Shown one piece after another: positions 9,723 to 19,221 of a DNA stretch of 64,000 bases. How positions within the stretch are numbered: the stretch's first letter is position 1; each line of letters begins with the position of its first letter. The stretch is from Vampirovibrionales bacterium (GTDB taxonomy: Bacteria; Cyanobacteriota; Vampirovibrionia; Vampirovibrionales; Vampirovibrionaceae): positions 1-64,000 of the forward strand of contig JAJCZA010000017.1 in assembly GCA_029262635.1 (NCBI GenBank), read 5' to 3'. The position numbers and the translations under genes are program-made. The notes under the pieces were generated by a model that saw only the letters and a program-made list of their open reading frames with translations, made no database searches and was not told where the DNA came from.

Positions 9723-9724
9723 GA

Positions 9725-11197
9725 ATGGCACTTGCATCGACTAAGTTTAAAGATCTAGACTTTTTCAACCAAAGTCTAGAAAGCGGTTACAAGCTGCTAC
9801 CATTTAACTTTATCAAGCTCGATGACTCCCGATATGTCATTACCAATATTGCCGGTGAATATTTAGTCATCACCAAAGAAGATTTATATGCTGTCGCAAA
9901 TAAACAACTGTGCCCGGGCTCACCAGTCTATAACACTTTGAAATCCAAGCACTTTATATATGATGACGACTCCTCTGTAGCTCTTGAACTACTGGCGCTA
10001 AAATACCGGACAAAGATGGCCCCTCTTGCTAACTTCACAGGGCTTCATCTCTTTGTAACTACTTTACGCTGCGACCACTCTTGCCCATACTGTCAAGTTT
10101 CACGGCAAAGTGAAGACAAAGCGGCTTTTGACATGACCCCAGAGATCGCTGACAAAGCCATTGACTTTACTTTTCAAAGCCCTTCTAACGAAATCAAAAT
10201 CGAGTTCCAAGGTGGTGAATCTCTACTTAACTTCGAAATGGTTAAATACGTTGTAGAAGAAGCCACAAAGCGAAACCAAACTGAAAATCGTGACTTACAG
10301 TTCGTGATAGCCACAAACCTTTCACCACTTACGGATGGGATGCTTGACTTCTGCCTTAAGTACGACATTCTGATATCCACCTCATTAGACGGTCCGGAAG
10401 AGCTCCACAATGGAAACCGCCCTCGTCCGGGCAAGGACAGCTATGAAAAAGTGATGACGGGCATGCAAAAAGTTAGAGAACTACTAGGACCGGACAAGCT
10501 TGGGGCATTGATGACCACCACAAAAGATTCATTAACACAGGCAAAACCAATAATTGATGAATACGTTGAGCAAGGCTTTTCTTCAATATTTTTACGCCCA
10601 TTAAGTCCCTACGGGTTTGCCATTAAAACAAAGTCATTTGATGCATACCAAACCGAAGAATGGCTTAAATTTTACAAAGAAGGTCTCGACTATATCATCG
10701 AGTTGAACAAACAGGGCTTGTATTTTATAGAAGACTACACAGCGCTTATTCTCAACAAAATGCTAACACCCTTTGGGACTACTTATGTAGATCTTCAATC
10801 ACCGTCCGGAATGGCAATCAGCGCAATTGTTTTTAACTATGATGGCGACATCTATGCGTCAGATGAATCAAGAATGTTAGCTGAAATGGGAGAAAAGCGA
10901 TTCCGCTTGGGCAACCTTCTTCAAGATACGTACGAAGGTGTCATGCTTTCTGATGCTCTCTTAGGACCACTGGAGGCAACTATCACGGAAAGCATGCCTA
11001 TGTGTAACGATTGCGGTTTTCAAAACTATTGCGGAAGTGACCCGGTATACCATTACGCAACTCAAGGTGATATCATTGGAAACAAGGCCTTCAGTGGATT
11101 TTGCAAGAAAAATATGACCATCATGCGTCATCTGATTAAGCTGTTAGAAGACGACCCAGAAGCACGGGACGTTCTATTGAGTTGGGTGAGGGTATAA
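9725..11197 (+). CDS. hxsB: His-Xaa-Ser system radical SAM maturase HxsB-like
   Basis: TTLRCDHSCPYCQVS (CxxxCxxC), IEFQGGESLLNF, SPASM-like C-terminal cysteines MCNDCGFQNYCGSD. Confidence 0.85.
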   Translation: MALASTKFKDLDFFNQSLESGYKLLPFNFIKLDDSRYVITNIAGEYLVITKEDLYAVANKQLCPGSPVYNTLKSKHFIYDDDSSVALELLALKYRTKMAPLANFTGLHLFVTTLRCDHSCPYCQVSRQSEDKAAFDMTPEIADKAIDFTFQSPSNEIKIEFQGGESLLNFEMVKYVVEEATKRNQTENRDLQFVIATNLSPLTDGMLDFCLKYDILISTSLDGPEELHNGNRPRPGKDSYEKVMTGMQKVRELLGPDKLGALMTTTKDSLTQAKPIIDEYVEQGFSSIFLRPLSPYGFAIKTKSFDAYQTEEWLKFYKEGLDYIIELNKQGLYFIEDYTALILNKMLTPFGTTYVDLQSPSGMAISAIVFNYDGDIYASDESRMLAEMGEKRFRLGNLLQDTYEGVMLSDALLGPLEATITESMPMCNDCGFQNYCGSDPVYHYATQGDIIGNKAFSGFCKKNMTIMRHLIKLLEDDPEARDVLLSWVRV

Positions 11198-11199
11198 AC

Positions 11200-12411
11200 A
11201 TGCTTCAACTTCATACAACGAAAATCGAATGTCTAACCACCTCCAGCGAAGAGGCCTTCATTGCTCGGCTTAGTGAGAATGACCAATATCCGTTGCCGCT
11301 TAGAGGAAAAGAAATCTTTCTTGCACCGGAAACACATTCGGGAAAGTTGCCTGACGGGTTCAGAGCATACTTTATTTTGAGAAAAAATTTAGACAGCGTT
11401 GAAGCAAATCAAGATTTTCCTAATGTCTTCATCATTCCCAATGATCAGCATTACCTCCGTGATGGAGATGTTATCCGTTTCGATCCAAAAAGGATCAAAC
11501 TTCACACGCTTTACCGTAAAAATTCACAGCACAATTCATTACTGGTAACTGAACGCTGTAACAACTACTGTCTAATGTGCTCACAGCCTCCTAAAGACAT
11601 TGATGATAGCTACATTGTTCAGGACTTACTTGTTGCAATTCCGCTAATGAGGCGTGAAACTGAAGAAATTGGCATTACCGGTGGAGAACCGACCATTCTT
11701 GGAGATGATTTAATTAGAATCCTCCGAGCCTTAAAAAACTATCTTCCATCCACATCAGTGCACATACTGTCGAATGGTAGAAATTTTGCCAATATTGATC
11801 TGGCTCGGAAAGTTGCAGGGGTAAAGAACCACGATCTAATGATTGGAATTCCTCTATATGCAGACATTTCAAATATTCATGACTATGTCGTTCAAGCAGA
11901 TGGAGCCTTTGATGAAACGATTAAAGGAATTATGAATCTGAAAAGACACGGAGTAAAAGTAGAAATCCGTGTAGTGATTCATAAACAAACATATGAACGT
12001 TTGCCTCAATTGGCTGAATTCCTAGCGCGGAACCTCCTCTTCGTTGATCACGTTGCCCTCATGGGGCTAGAAATGATGGGTTTCACAAAAGCCAATATAG
12101 ATGAGCTGTGGGTAGATCCTATCGACTATCAGCCCGAGTTAGTTCGTGCAATCGATGTTCTGGCTAGGTACAACATGAATGTTTCAATCTATAACCACCA
12201 GCTCTGTCTGCTTGATAAGCGGTTGTGGCCTTTCAATACAAAAAGCATTAGCGACTGGAAAAATGAATACATGCCAGAGTGCGAACCTTGTACTCTAAAG
12301 GAACAATGCGGTGGTTTCTTTAGCTCGGCTCTTTTTAAGTATAGTGATCATATCCAGCCGTTTTCAGAGTCTGAAATGCCAACTAAAAATGCACCTCAGC
12401 CCACTCTGTGA
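11200..12411 (+). CDS. hxsC: His-Xaa-Ser system radical SAM maturase HxsC-like
   Basis: VTERCNNYCLMCSQPP (CxxxCxxC), ITGGEPTILGDD; C-terminal CEPCTLKEQCGG; start MLQLHTTKIE at 11200. Confidence 0.83.
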   Translation: MLQLHTTKIECLTTSSEEAFIARLSENDQYPLPLRGKEIFLAPETHSGKLPDGFRAYFILRKNLDSVEANQDFPNVFIIPNDQHYLRDGDVIRFDPKRIKLHTLYRKNSQHNSLLVTERCNNYCLMCSQPPKDIDDSYIVQDLLVAIPLMRRETEEIGITGGEPTILGDDLIRILRALKNYLPSTSVHILSNGRNFANIDLARKVAGVKNHDLMIGIPLYADISNIHDYVVQADGAFDETIKGIMNLKRHGVKVEIRVVIHKQTYERLPQLAEFLARNLLFVDHVALMGLEMMGFTKANIDELWVDPIDYQPELVRAIDVLARYNMNVSIYNHQLCLLDKRLWPFNTKSISDWKNEYMPECEPCTLKEQCGGFFSSALFKYSDHIQPFSESEMPTKNAPQPTL

Positions 12412-13207
12412 GCCCTCGCTGTTCAATTTCTTGCTCCACGTTATCCGGTAGCTCCCATAGCAAGTCTAAATCGGTGAACTCTTCGATCTCATGAATAGTG
12501 GTTACATGATCAATGATCCGATCACCCCTAGGAGTGGCCTGCTCCATCATAAAGGCGGCTGTCTGAATGGTGTCTGAGCTTGAACCCGTCTGCACTGCTA
12601 CCACCTTCCAATAGCCTGAAGGAACCACATGGTCGTCATCCGCGTTGGGAAGCTCGTCCATATCAGTTTGATACAGCGGACCGGTCATCACCCAAACAGT
12701 CCCGTATTCCATTACTAAATCCCGCACCTTACCCTCAAGCTCCTTCCAAGTCCCTCGGTTTAAATCCTCATGTTGAGGCGTGATATTACTCATGAAATTG
12801 ACCTGGCTAGCATACTTGGTGCCCTTAAATGATGCCAGTGGAGCTTGGTGTCCCCGATCATAGCCAAGGGCAGAATACGCCCCCTCGTAATCGTCAATGG
12901 CTGCCTCACCCTCAAGGGTTTCTGATTCATCCAGCCATGGGTCAGAGTGCCATTCTCTGAACAGGTCCAATGTTCCCATTACCTCATGTGGGGTTAGTCG
13001 GTATGCCACCCAATCAGCAAACTTGGTTTCATCGTTGTTGGATAGGGCATAGGTATCCCGGATGATGAGATCATTGGTTTCAGGGGTTCCTGCCGGGTAG
13101 CCGTAGAAAAAATGCTTACAGTGGATTTCGGGGTTATCCGCAAATACCGGGGAAGTTACCAAAAGTATAAAACACAACAGCAATACAGTATCTTTAAAGG
13201 GTCTCAT
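12383..13207 (-). CDS. Secreted DNA/RNA non-specific (NUC/EndoG-type) endonuclease
   Basis: Signal peptide MRPFKDTVLLLCFILLVTSPVFA; ALGYDRGHQAPLA (DRGH), NFMSNITPQHEDLNRGTWKELE. Confidence 0.88.
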   Translation of the reverse strand: MRPFKDTVLLLCFILLVTSPVFADNPEIHCKHFFYGYPAGTPETNDLIIRDTYALSNNDETKFADWVAYRLTPHEVMGTLDLFREWHSDPWLDESETLEGEAAIDDYEGAYSALGYDRGHQAPLASFKGTKYASQVNFMSNITPQHEDLNRGTWKELEGKVRDLVMEYGTVWVMTGPLYQTDMDELPNADDDHVVPSGYWKVVAVQTGSSSDTIQTAAFMMEQATPRGDRIIDHVTTIHEIEEFTDLDLLWELPDNVEQEIEQRGLTEWAEVHF

Positions 13208-13364
13208 TCTCGATTCGCCTTTCTTTTTCAACGATCTGACCGATTCGTCCCTCGGAAACCCCATATTCTTTGGCCAAAGACACAATACGTTCACCGGCCT
13301 TATACCGCTGGTATATTTCCCGGTTTCTTTCTGCTTTGGATAGGGGGTGACTATATCTCACCAT
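13194..13364 (-). CDS. Small HTH-like protein (56 aa)
   Basis: Reverse strand: MVRYSHPLSKAERNREIYQRYKAGERIVSLAKEYGVSEGRIGQIVEKERRIENETL*; resembles sigma-region-4/Trp-repressor-type HTH; overlaps the nuclease start. Confidence 0.6.
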   Translation of the reverse strand: MVRYSHPLSKAERNREIYQRYKAGERIVSLAKEYGVSEGRIGQIVEKERRIENETL

Positions 13365-13644
13365 TTGTTTTGACTTTCTCTTCCTGTTGGTTTGTATCTA
13401 TTTTCTCACAGGATGAGAGGTCATAGTCGGTTGAACTATCGTGCTTGCATCCATATGATGGACTCAAACTACCATCACAGCATTTGGCTCTACCACTTGA
13501 GCATCCACAGACACCGCCATGCCAAGAGCAGCAGCCACGCCGACCTTCTTCCAATTCTGGAATTTTAACCTGATCAGCCGACCATGATATAGAAAATGCT
13601 GTTAGGGACAGGGTAATAAGGGTCAAAGTCAAGATATTTTTCAT
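13351..13644 (-). CDS. Cys-rich secreted small protein
   Basis: MKNILTLTLITLSLTAFSISWSADQVKIPELEEGRRGCCSWHGGVCGCSSGRAKCCDGSLSPSYGCKHD. Confidence 0.7.
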   Translation of the reverse strand: MKNILTLTLITLSLTAFSISWSADQVKIPELEEGRRGCCSWHGGVCGCSSGRAKCCDGSLSPSYGCKHDSSTDYDLSSCEKIDTNQQEEKVKTNGEI

Positions 13645-13873
13645 GGCAGAATTCCTCTCGAATTGAAGGACTCCATGGCAGGTTAATGTATTACGAAAAG
13701 TGTCACAGAACAATGGTTTGGTTGGGGTGTTACCTTTGTTTACAAACCCTGTTGCAATAATAACAAGCTTTTGATCCTTAATAGCCAGAATCAGGATGGA
13801 TGAAAAGCTGTATTTGTAGTAACTTTTTCTTGCCTCTAAAAACTGGGTAAGCAACTGTAAGGAAGCCTCTCCA

Positions 13874-14566
13874 ATGCAGAAATACATTGCCTGTTGGCTT
13901 GTCTTAAGCTTTTTGACGGCTTCGGTTGCCTATGCCCAAGAAAGCGGAAAGTCAGTACCTGAATCAGGAGAGGTTCTGGAAGACACCCAAAATTCGTTTC
14001 CTACGGTTGATTCTACGACAATACAGATGGATATTACGGCAGTTCGGGAGACAAGAGAGTCAACAAAAGACGAATTAAAGAAGCGAATACGAAAAAGGTA
14101 CACACCTATACGGGTCACTCTGACAAACCAGTCGGGAAAGCTGCTGAAAATCCCCAGAGAAAACGTCTATTTTCTCACTACAGAAGGGGAAAAAGTCCCT
14201 CCACCAACAGATGCGGAAATCTTCGATAAAATTAGACGGCATGGTATCCGGCGTGGGGTTGCCTGGGCTGTTCCAGCAGGTTTACTTTCTTTTGGAATTC
14301 TGGCTGTTCCTGCTGCTGTGTGGTCAGGCACCCATACGAAAGTTACAAACAATGGCGTAAAGGCTAATCTTGAAAAAAATAACTTTGATGGAGGGCATCT
14401 TCCCCCCGAAGGGAGTGTAACGACAATGCTTTTCATTCCTAAAAAGGTGAAAGATATTACTACTGTTGTCTTTGATCGGGTTATTAACATTGAAGATGAG
14501 GTAGAAACTACAAAACAGGTATTAATTAAAGATTTGGAGACAATAATCGATGAATCTGAAAAATAG
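13874..14566 (+). CDS. Hypothetical secreted/membrane protein
   Basis: Signal peptide and a central hydrophobic segment. Confidence 0.65.
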   Translation: MQKYIACWLVLSFLTASVAYAQESGKSVPESGEVLEDTQNSFPTVDSTTIQMDITAVRETRESTKDELKKRIRKRYTPIRVTLTNQSGKLLKIPRENVYFLTTEGEKVPPPTDAEIFDKIRRHGIRRGVAWAVPAGLLSFGILAVPAAVWSGTHTKVTNNGVKANLEKNNFDGGHLPPEGSVTTMLFIPKKVKDITTVVFDRVINIEDEVETTKQVLIKDLETIIDESEK

Positions 14567-15245
14567 AATATGCGCCTCTTGTGTTGCCATTTCAGTATTT
14601 CTGATGGTTCCGATGATGGCTCTGGCAAAAGAAATCAAACTTGAAGAAGGAACCCCTGTACGCTTAAAGCTACTGGATACAATCTCGTCAAAAAGTAACC
14701 ATGAAGGCGATAGCATCAGTTTTCGGGTAGTTGATGACATTACAACTGCCGATGGTAAGACCGTTCTGATTAAATCGGGAGCAGTAGCCTGGGGTTCTGT
14801 TACTGAAGTTCAGGAAAGAGGTATGGTCGGCTCAAAAGGGGAGCTTTCCCTGTCTATTGAAGCCACTAAGGCCAGCGATGGGAAAAGGGTTCCTTTAAGA
14901 GCCTCTCTTCACCGTGAAGGAAAAGGGAAGCTGGGTACTGTGGTTGCTCTTAGTCTGATCATCACTCCCTTATTCTTGTTTATGCGTGGTAAGAATGCCA
15001 AAGTTCCGGCAGGAACAATTATTAATGCTTATGTTGACCGTGACATTATGGTTGCAGTGGCCGATGCCCCCACTCCAGCCCAAACAGCAGAAGCTACTGG
15101 CACAGAAAACTCTGTCCCCGTGAATCTCCTACATTATACAGATTCTGAGGTATCAGAATCTGTAAAATCACTTGAACAACTTCGTGATCAGGGAGTTTTG
15201 ACCCAAAAGGAGTTTGAAAGAAAGAAGGAATCCCTATTAAAATAA
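14550..15245 (+). CDS. Hypothetical envelope protein with C-terminal SHOCT-like motif
   Basis: SVKSLEQLRDQGVLTQKEFERKKESLLK at C-terminus. Confidence 0.65.
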   Translation: MNLKNRICASCVAISVFLMVPMMALAKEIKLEEGTPVRLKLLDTISSKSNHEGDSISFRVVDDITTADGKTVLIKSGAVAWGSVTEVQERGMVGSKGELSLSIEATKASDGKRVPLRASLHREGKGKLGTVVALSLIITPLFLFMRGKNAKVPAGTIINAYVDRDIMVAVADAPTPAQTAEATGTENSVPVNLLHYTDSEVSESVKSLEQLRDQGVLTQKEFERKKESLLK

Positions 15246-15386
15246 ATAGTAACTATAACGCCGTTTGGATGAGGAACTAAAGCGGTTTATGGAGCATATG
15301 GTTGGTTATGAGGAAATAAAAGATAGTTGGATAAATCTTTAAGACTTGAACTCCTCTTTTTGACACTCTCCTGAGGACGTTATTTT

Positions 15387-16199
15387 ATGAAGTTAATTAA
15401 AAGCAAAATAATAAGCCTTATAATTATTGGGGCTATTGGTATGATATCAATAGTGCCATTATGGGCAGATACTCGTGTCAAAGGGTATTACCGTAAAGAT
15501 GGGACATATGTAAAACCGCATTGGCGTTCTAGCCCTAATTCTAGTGTTTGGGACAACTGGTCAACTAAAGGGAATGTGAATCCTTATACTCAAACTCCTC
15601 CTTCAACGTATTATCCCGCCCCATCCTTTAACACTAATGTTCCTTCAACAAATTCCTTACCACCTCTCAACTATGTAGATCCTGACATAAATGACTCAAT
15701 AGTACCTCAGAGTTTACCTCCTTTAACACAAATTAATCCTACTTCTCATGATCCTGTTGATGTAATACGTTCCGAAGCGTTTCAGCAAGCATACTCTATG
15801 CAGACTAGAGATTTGTCTGCAATTCCATCATTTGATCCCAATTATCTGGAAAACGCCAAAATTAGAAACAAAAAAATAAAAAATAATACAAAGAGAACAT
15901 TATATGACTACATAAATAGTTATGGAATTGTAAATGAATCTCAAGACATGGGTTTCTATTATTCAAATACTGGTTCTCTGTATGCAGTTGATTATTACAT
16001 TGGAGAAACGTTCCCAAAGAAAATATTTCAATATAGCTACCCAAACGGTCAACTCATGAACATTGGGGTGTGGGAAAATTTATCAAAAGGATATCTTTTT
16101 AATCTGCAAGGGGGGCTAATAACTTTTTGGGATAACATAAAAGCCAGAGATCCATCCGGAAATGTAATGGCAAAAAGAAAAATATATGAACCCCAATAA
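15387..16199 (+). CDS. Hypothetical secreted protein
   Basis: Signal peptide; VKGYYRKDGTYVKPHWRSSPNSSVWDNWSTKGNVNPYT motif common in secreted bacterial proteins. Confidence 0.6.
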   Translation: MKLIKSKIISLIIIGAIGMISIVPLWADTRVKGYYRKDGTYVKPHWRSSPNSSVWDNWSTKGNVNPYTQTPPSTYYPAPSFNTNVPSTNSLPPLNYVDPDINDSIVPQSLPPLTQINPTSHDPVDVIRSEAFQQAYSMQTRDLSAIPSFDPNYLENAKIRNKKIKNNTKRTLYDYINSYGIVNESQDMGFYYSNTGSLYAVDYYIGETFPKKIFQYSYPNGQLMNIGVWENLSKGYLFNLQGGLITFWDNIKARDPSGNVMAKRKIYEPQ

Positions 16200-16311
16200 A
16201 GCTTTGTCTTTTATTAGTTTTCATTTATTGAGCATTATCTTCTAGTAAAGGTTTTGCTTCAATAAATTGAGGTTGCGAAATGTTAGCACTTTGGGTTGCA
16301 TGAGAAAGTAG

Positions 16312-16380
16312 TGCCCGGTCTCCATTTTTAATACCAGGTCGAGTTAGAGTAAAGGGATCATATCACAGCCCGGAGGGAGT
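16312..16380 (-). mobile_element. Right-end remnant of the same IS3-family element
   Basis: Reverse complement GGGCTGTGATATGATCCCTTTACTCTAACTCGACCTGGTATTAAAAATGGAGACCGGGCA matches the right end of the 22-kb copy (GGCTGTGATATGATCCCATTACTCTAATGCCACCTGGTATTAAAAAAGGGGACCAGTCA). Confidence 0.85.
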
Positions 16381-16423
16381 TGATCGGTCCCCGAAATGGG
16401 TGCCATTTAAAAGTAGTTAAAAC

Positions 16424-16741
16424 CTATTGAGGTTCTAAACCATACACTCGAAACAATTTCAGTGCCTTCAAGGCGGCAGGCACATTGTAAACTAGACGCC
16501 CGTGGAAAGTGCTAAAGGAATGAAACAATTGCTTCTCCCCACCTATTAACCACAGAACTTCTAGATCATTTTCATCCAACCAACTTAAGAAAGCACTTTT
16601 CTTTATTAAAGCAAAAGATGGTCCTTCCTCGGCAACACTGGGGTCAAGGAAAATGCTTTCCCCTTGATCGTTGTGCCATAAACCAAAATTGCCTTTTGAG
16701 CGAGTAAGTTGAAAATCATCTATTAGTTCAGCAGCAGGCAT
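16424..16741 (-). CDS. Small protein downstream of GHKL ATPase; possibly a stand-alone or truncated C-terminal domain
   Basis: GNFGLWHNDQGESIFLDPSVAEEGPSFALIKKSAFLSWLDENDLEVLWLIGGEKQLF; 20 bp after the ATPase stop. Confidence 0.55.
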   Translation of the reverse strand: MPAAELIDDFQLTRSKGNFGLWHNDQGESIFLDPSVAEEGPSFALIKKSAFLSWLDENDLEVLWLIGGEKQLFHSFSTFHGRLVYNVPAALKALKLFRVYGLEPQ

Positions 16742-16761
16742 ATAGAACGATAAAGAACTAT

Positions 16762-19104
16762 CTAATGAGAAGCGTCATTTACTGATTCGTGCAGGGAGTC
16801 AATAGTAGGTATTAAGAACGGAGCAATATAAGAACTGATTGCCTGTATGTCTTCAACAGTATAGTCTTCATTCTCATTCTTATTTTCAATACCGTTCAAT
16901 AAGCCCAGGCCTAGCAAAACCAAGCCGTATTTATATTGCCTCTCAATCGTGTCCACAGAATTTTTTTTCGCGACTTTCTCAGTCTGTAGATATATGTTGT
17001 CCATGTTAATAAAGAAGTCGTATCCATCGACACCAGCGTCTCGTACCTCTAGCGCTGTTTCCTCGTCATGATTATAGATTCCCCATTCATCCTTCCGTAC
17101 CTCTATAATATTCGGCAACGCTAAGCCTTCTGGACTTTTATCTGAATCCTTCTTGTCCCTTTCAGAAGGAGGTTTCCGCTTACCTTTTTCTCCTTTCCCA
17201 TGCTCCGTTTTTTGAATTACTTCAAGAGTAAATTCGCTTGAAAACGGTTCTGTTTGGGTAGGATCCGACACTTCAAGGGATAGGGTATAACTCATTCCTT
17301 TACTAGCAGTCTTTGGCAATGAAACATTTAACGTTCCATATCCATTCCACAAATTCATCTGAAAATCGGTATATTCTTCTCTATTTAGAAAGAGGGAAAT
17401 TTCACCAGAATGAGACTCACGGGAAAAATAATCGTTTCTGGCATCCGTCTTGTACTTAATTCTGCACCGCCTCATTTCTTCCACATTGCGAGGATTCTCT
17501 TTTGGGTACTCTTTCTCTAACATAAAGTACGTCGGAAACTCTTTACCTTCAAATTTTGTTTTATCTTTTCCACCGGTTGGGTTAACTGGATTTGTAATTT
17601 TCTTGCCTTGTATAAACAATTTATTCAATGTAGGCGATTTTTTCATAACTTTTTCTATGGCTTCTACAATAGGTTCATCATCTTCAGACTTACGATCCAA
17701 TAATTCTCTTCGGCGTTTATCTTTTAACTCTCGAAGACCAGCATGATTTGAAATCAGTTCCTCCAATTCACCCATAAGCTTTTTATACACTTCACCTTTA
17801 CGCAGACGGTCACGGCTATTCATGAACAAATCTTCTCGCGCTCTTCCTGGTATTTTCGAGCAGTCAACAATGACCAGTATTGAATCGGCAATATATGCCA
17901 TTCCCACAGACTTTTTCTTGAAAAACGTTTTCTCGGCATATCCATGGGTTTGTCCATTTATAGCAAAAAGTATCCCCTCCTTCGTAGTATATTTTTTATC
18001 TTGCCCCTCTTTAAACGCAACGAGTTTAACAGGTAACTCTAAACTTTCAAAATGTATCACTGCCGAAGTCGGAAAACCCTCTTCAACATTGCTGCGCTTA
18101 TCTTCCTCTATTCGTATATTTAGACCTGTTAAGGTTGTTTCAAGAGTGTGACCTGTATAGTCACGTCTCTCATACATTCTCACAGGAAGAGCTATTTCCG
18201 GCATCAGAAGCGAAAGCCTGTTATATAGGTCAAACAAAATATTTGTACGCAAAGATGCAGACATCTGGTAGTCATACAATTTGATAAACGCCCCCCCAGT
18301 AACTGGCATCCCATATGCATCAGAACTAGTCGGCGCCAACGGCAATTCGTCTGCTTCAAAGCGTAAAATCTTCCGTGACGGGGCTAAATACTTGTATACT
18401 GAACTTCTTACTTCACCGGATGGATCGAATCTACGTACAACCGTAAACCCCCAATATGTTGAAGAATCATCAACAAAACGGTCATCCTCTTTTAGAATCA
18501 ATGGGTTTCGCTTTGAAATGATCAACTGTACATTATGAACACCGCAAAATTGAAGAACTCCTGTTCCCCCCATATTAAACTTACCTTGCACAAAGGGGAT
18601 TCTTAACTTATTTGATTTGTTCAAAGATAAAAATGTATCGGGCATCTTATTCGGAGTTTGCCCTTCACCTTCATCTATAATCGTATAACAAGGTTTTGAT
18701 CTACTGCCTGTAGCAATGAGCTTGATATTTTCAGCTAACTCGTTTCTCTCTGACACCTGCAAATTTGTCAGACGCCCACTATAAATGCAAAAAAAATCTT
18801 CTAAAGCTGCGTAAATGGATGTTGGTGCTTTCTCTGTATTGAGAGGGTTAATTCCTTTTTCCATACACCCTCTCATCAGCAGGGCATCAACTGAATTAAT
18901 AATTTTTTCTACTAAAGCCGCGTCTGGACTACTCTGCTGATTTCCAATTGTCGAGAAGTTATTTTCATTGTACCCAAAGTCGATCCAGGCTGAAGGGTCT
19001 ACCCAATATCCTTCACGCTCAAGTATTTCAATAACCTCATCCTCGGATTCAGCTTTAGCAAGGTCAATACAGACTTCCCTATTCTTAATAAGCATCTCAG
19101 CCAT
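16762..19104 (-). CDS. GHKL-superfamily (HATPase/MutL/Hsp90-type) ATP-binding protein
   Basis: N-box-like ALVEKIINSVDALL, G1 IIDEGEGQTPNKMPDTFLSL, G2 GKFNMGGTGVLQFCG. Confidence 0.75.
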   Translation of the reverse strand: MAEMLIKNREVCIDLAKAESEDEVIEILEREGYWVDPSAWIDFGYNENNFSTIGNQQSSPDAALVEKIINSVDALLMRGCMEKGINPLNTEKAPTSIYAALEDFFCIYSGRLTNLQVSERNELAENIKLIATGSRSKPCYTIIDEGEGQTPNKMPDTFLSLNKSNKLRIPFVQGKFNMGGTGVLQFCGVHNVQLIISKRNPLILKEDDRFVDDSSTYWGFTVVRRFDPSGEVRSSVYKYLAPSRKILRFEADELPLAPTSSDAYGMPVTGGAFIKLYDYQMSASLRTNILFDLYNRLSLLMPEIALPVRMYERRDYTGHTLETTLTGLNIRIEEDKRSNVEEGFPTSAVIHFESLELPVKLVAFKEGQDKKYTTKEGILFAINGQTHGYAEKTFFKKKSVGMAYIADSILVIVDCSKIPGRAREDLFMNSRDRLRKGEVYKKLMGELEELISNHAGLRELKDKRRRELLDRKSEDDEPIVEAIEKVMKKSPTLNKLFIQGKKITNPVNPTGGKDKTKFEGKEFPTYFMLEKEYPKENPRNVEEMRRCRIKYKTDARNDYFSRESHSGEISLFLNREEYTDFQMNLWNGYGTLNVSLPKTASKGMSYTLSLEVSDPTQTEPFSSEFTLEVIQKTEHGKGEKGKRKPPSERDKKDSDKSPEGLALPNIIEVRKDEWGIYNHDEETALEVRDAGVDGYDFFINMDNIYLQTEKVAKKNSVDTIERQYKYGLVLLGLGLLNGIENKNENEDYTVEDIQAISSYIAPFLIPTIDSLHESVNDASH

Positions 19105-19221
19105 ATTCCACTCCAGTTCTTGTCAGTTCTCTACAAATCCCTGCACGATAACACAGGATCGGCACAATATGGCTCAGTATACCACGTGCACAAAACACCT
19201 GAAGACCAAGCCAGAAGATAG

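Noticed and set aside
16380-16412. TGATCGGTCCCCGAAATGGGTGCC as the second terminal repeat of a MITE paired with the 16.3-kb IS end
   Set aside because: Orientation is wrong for a closing inverted repeat and the match is short.
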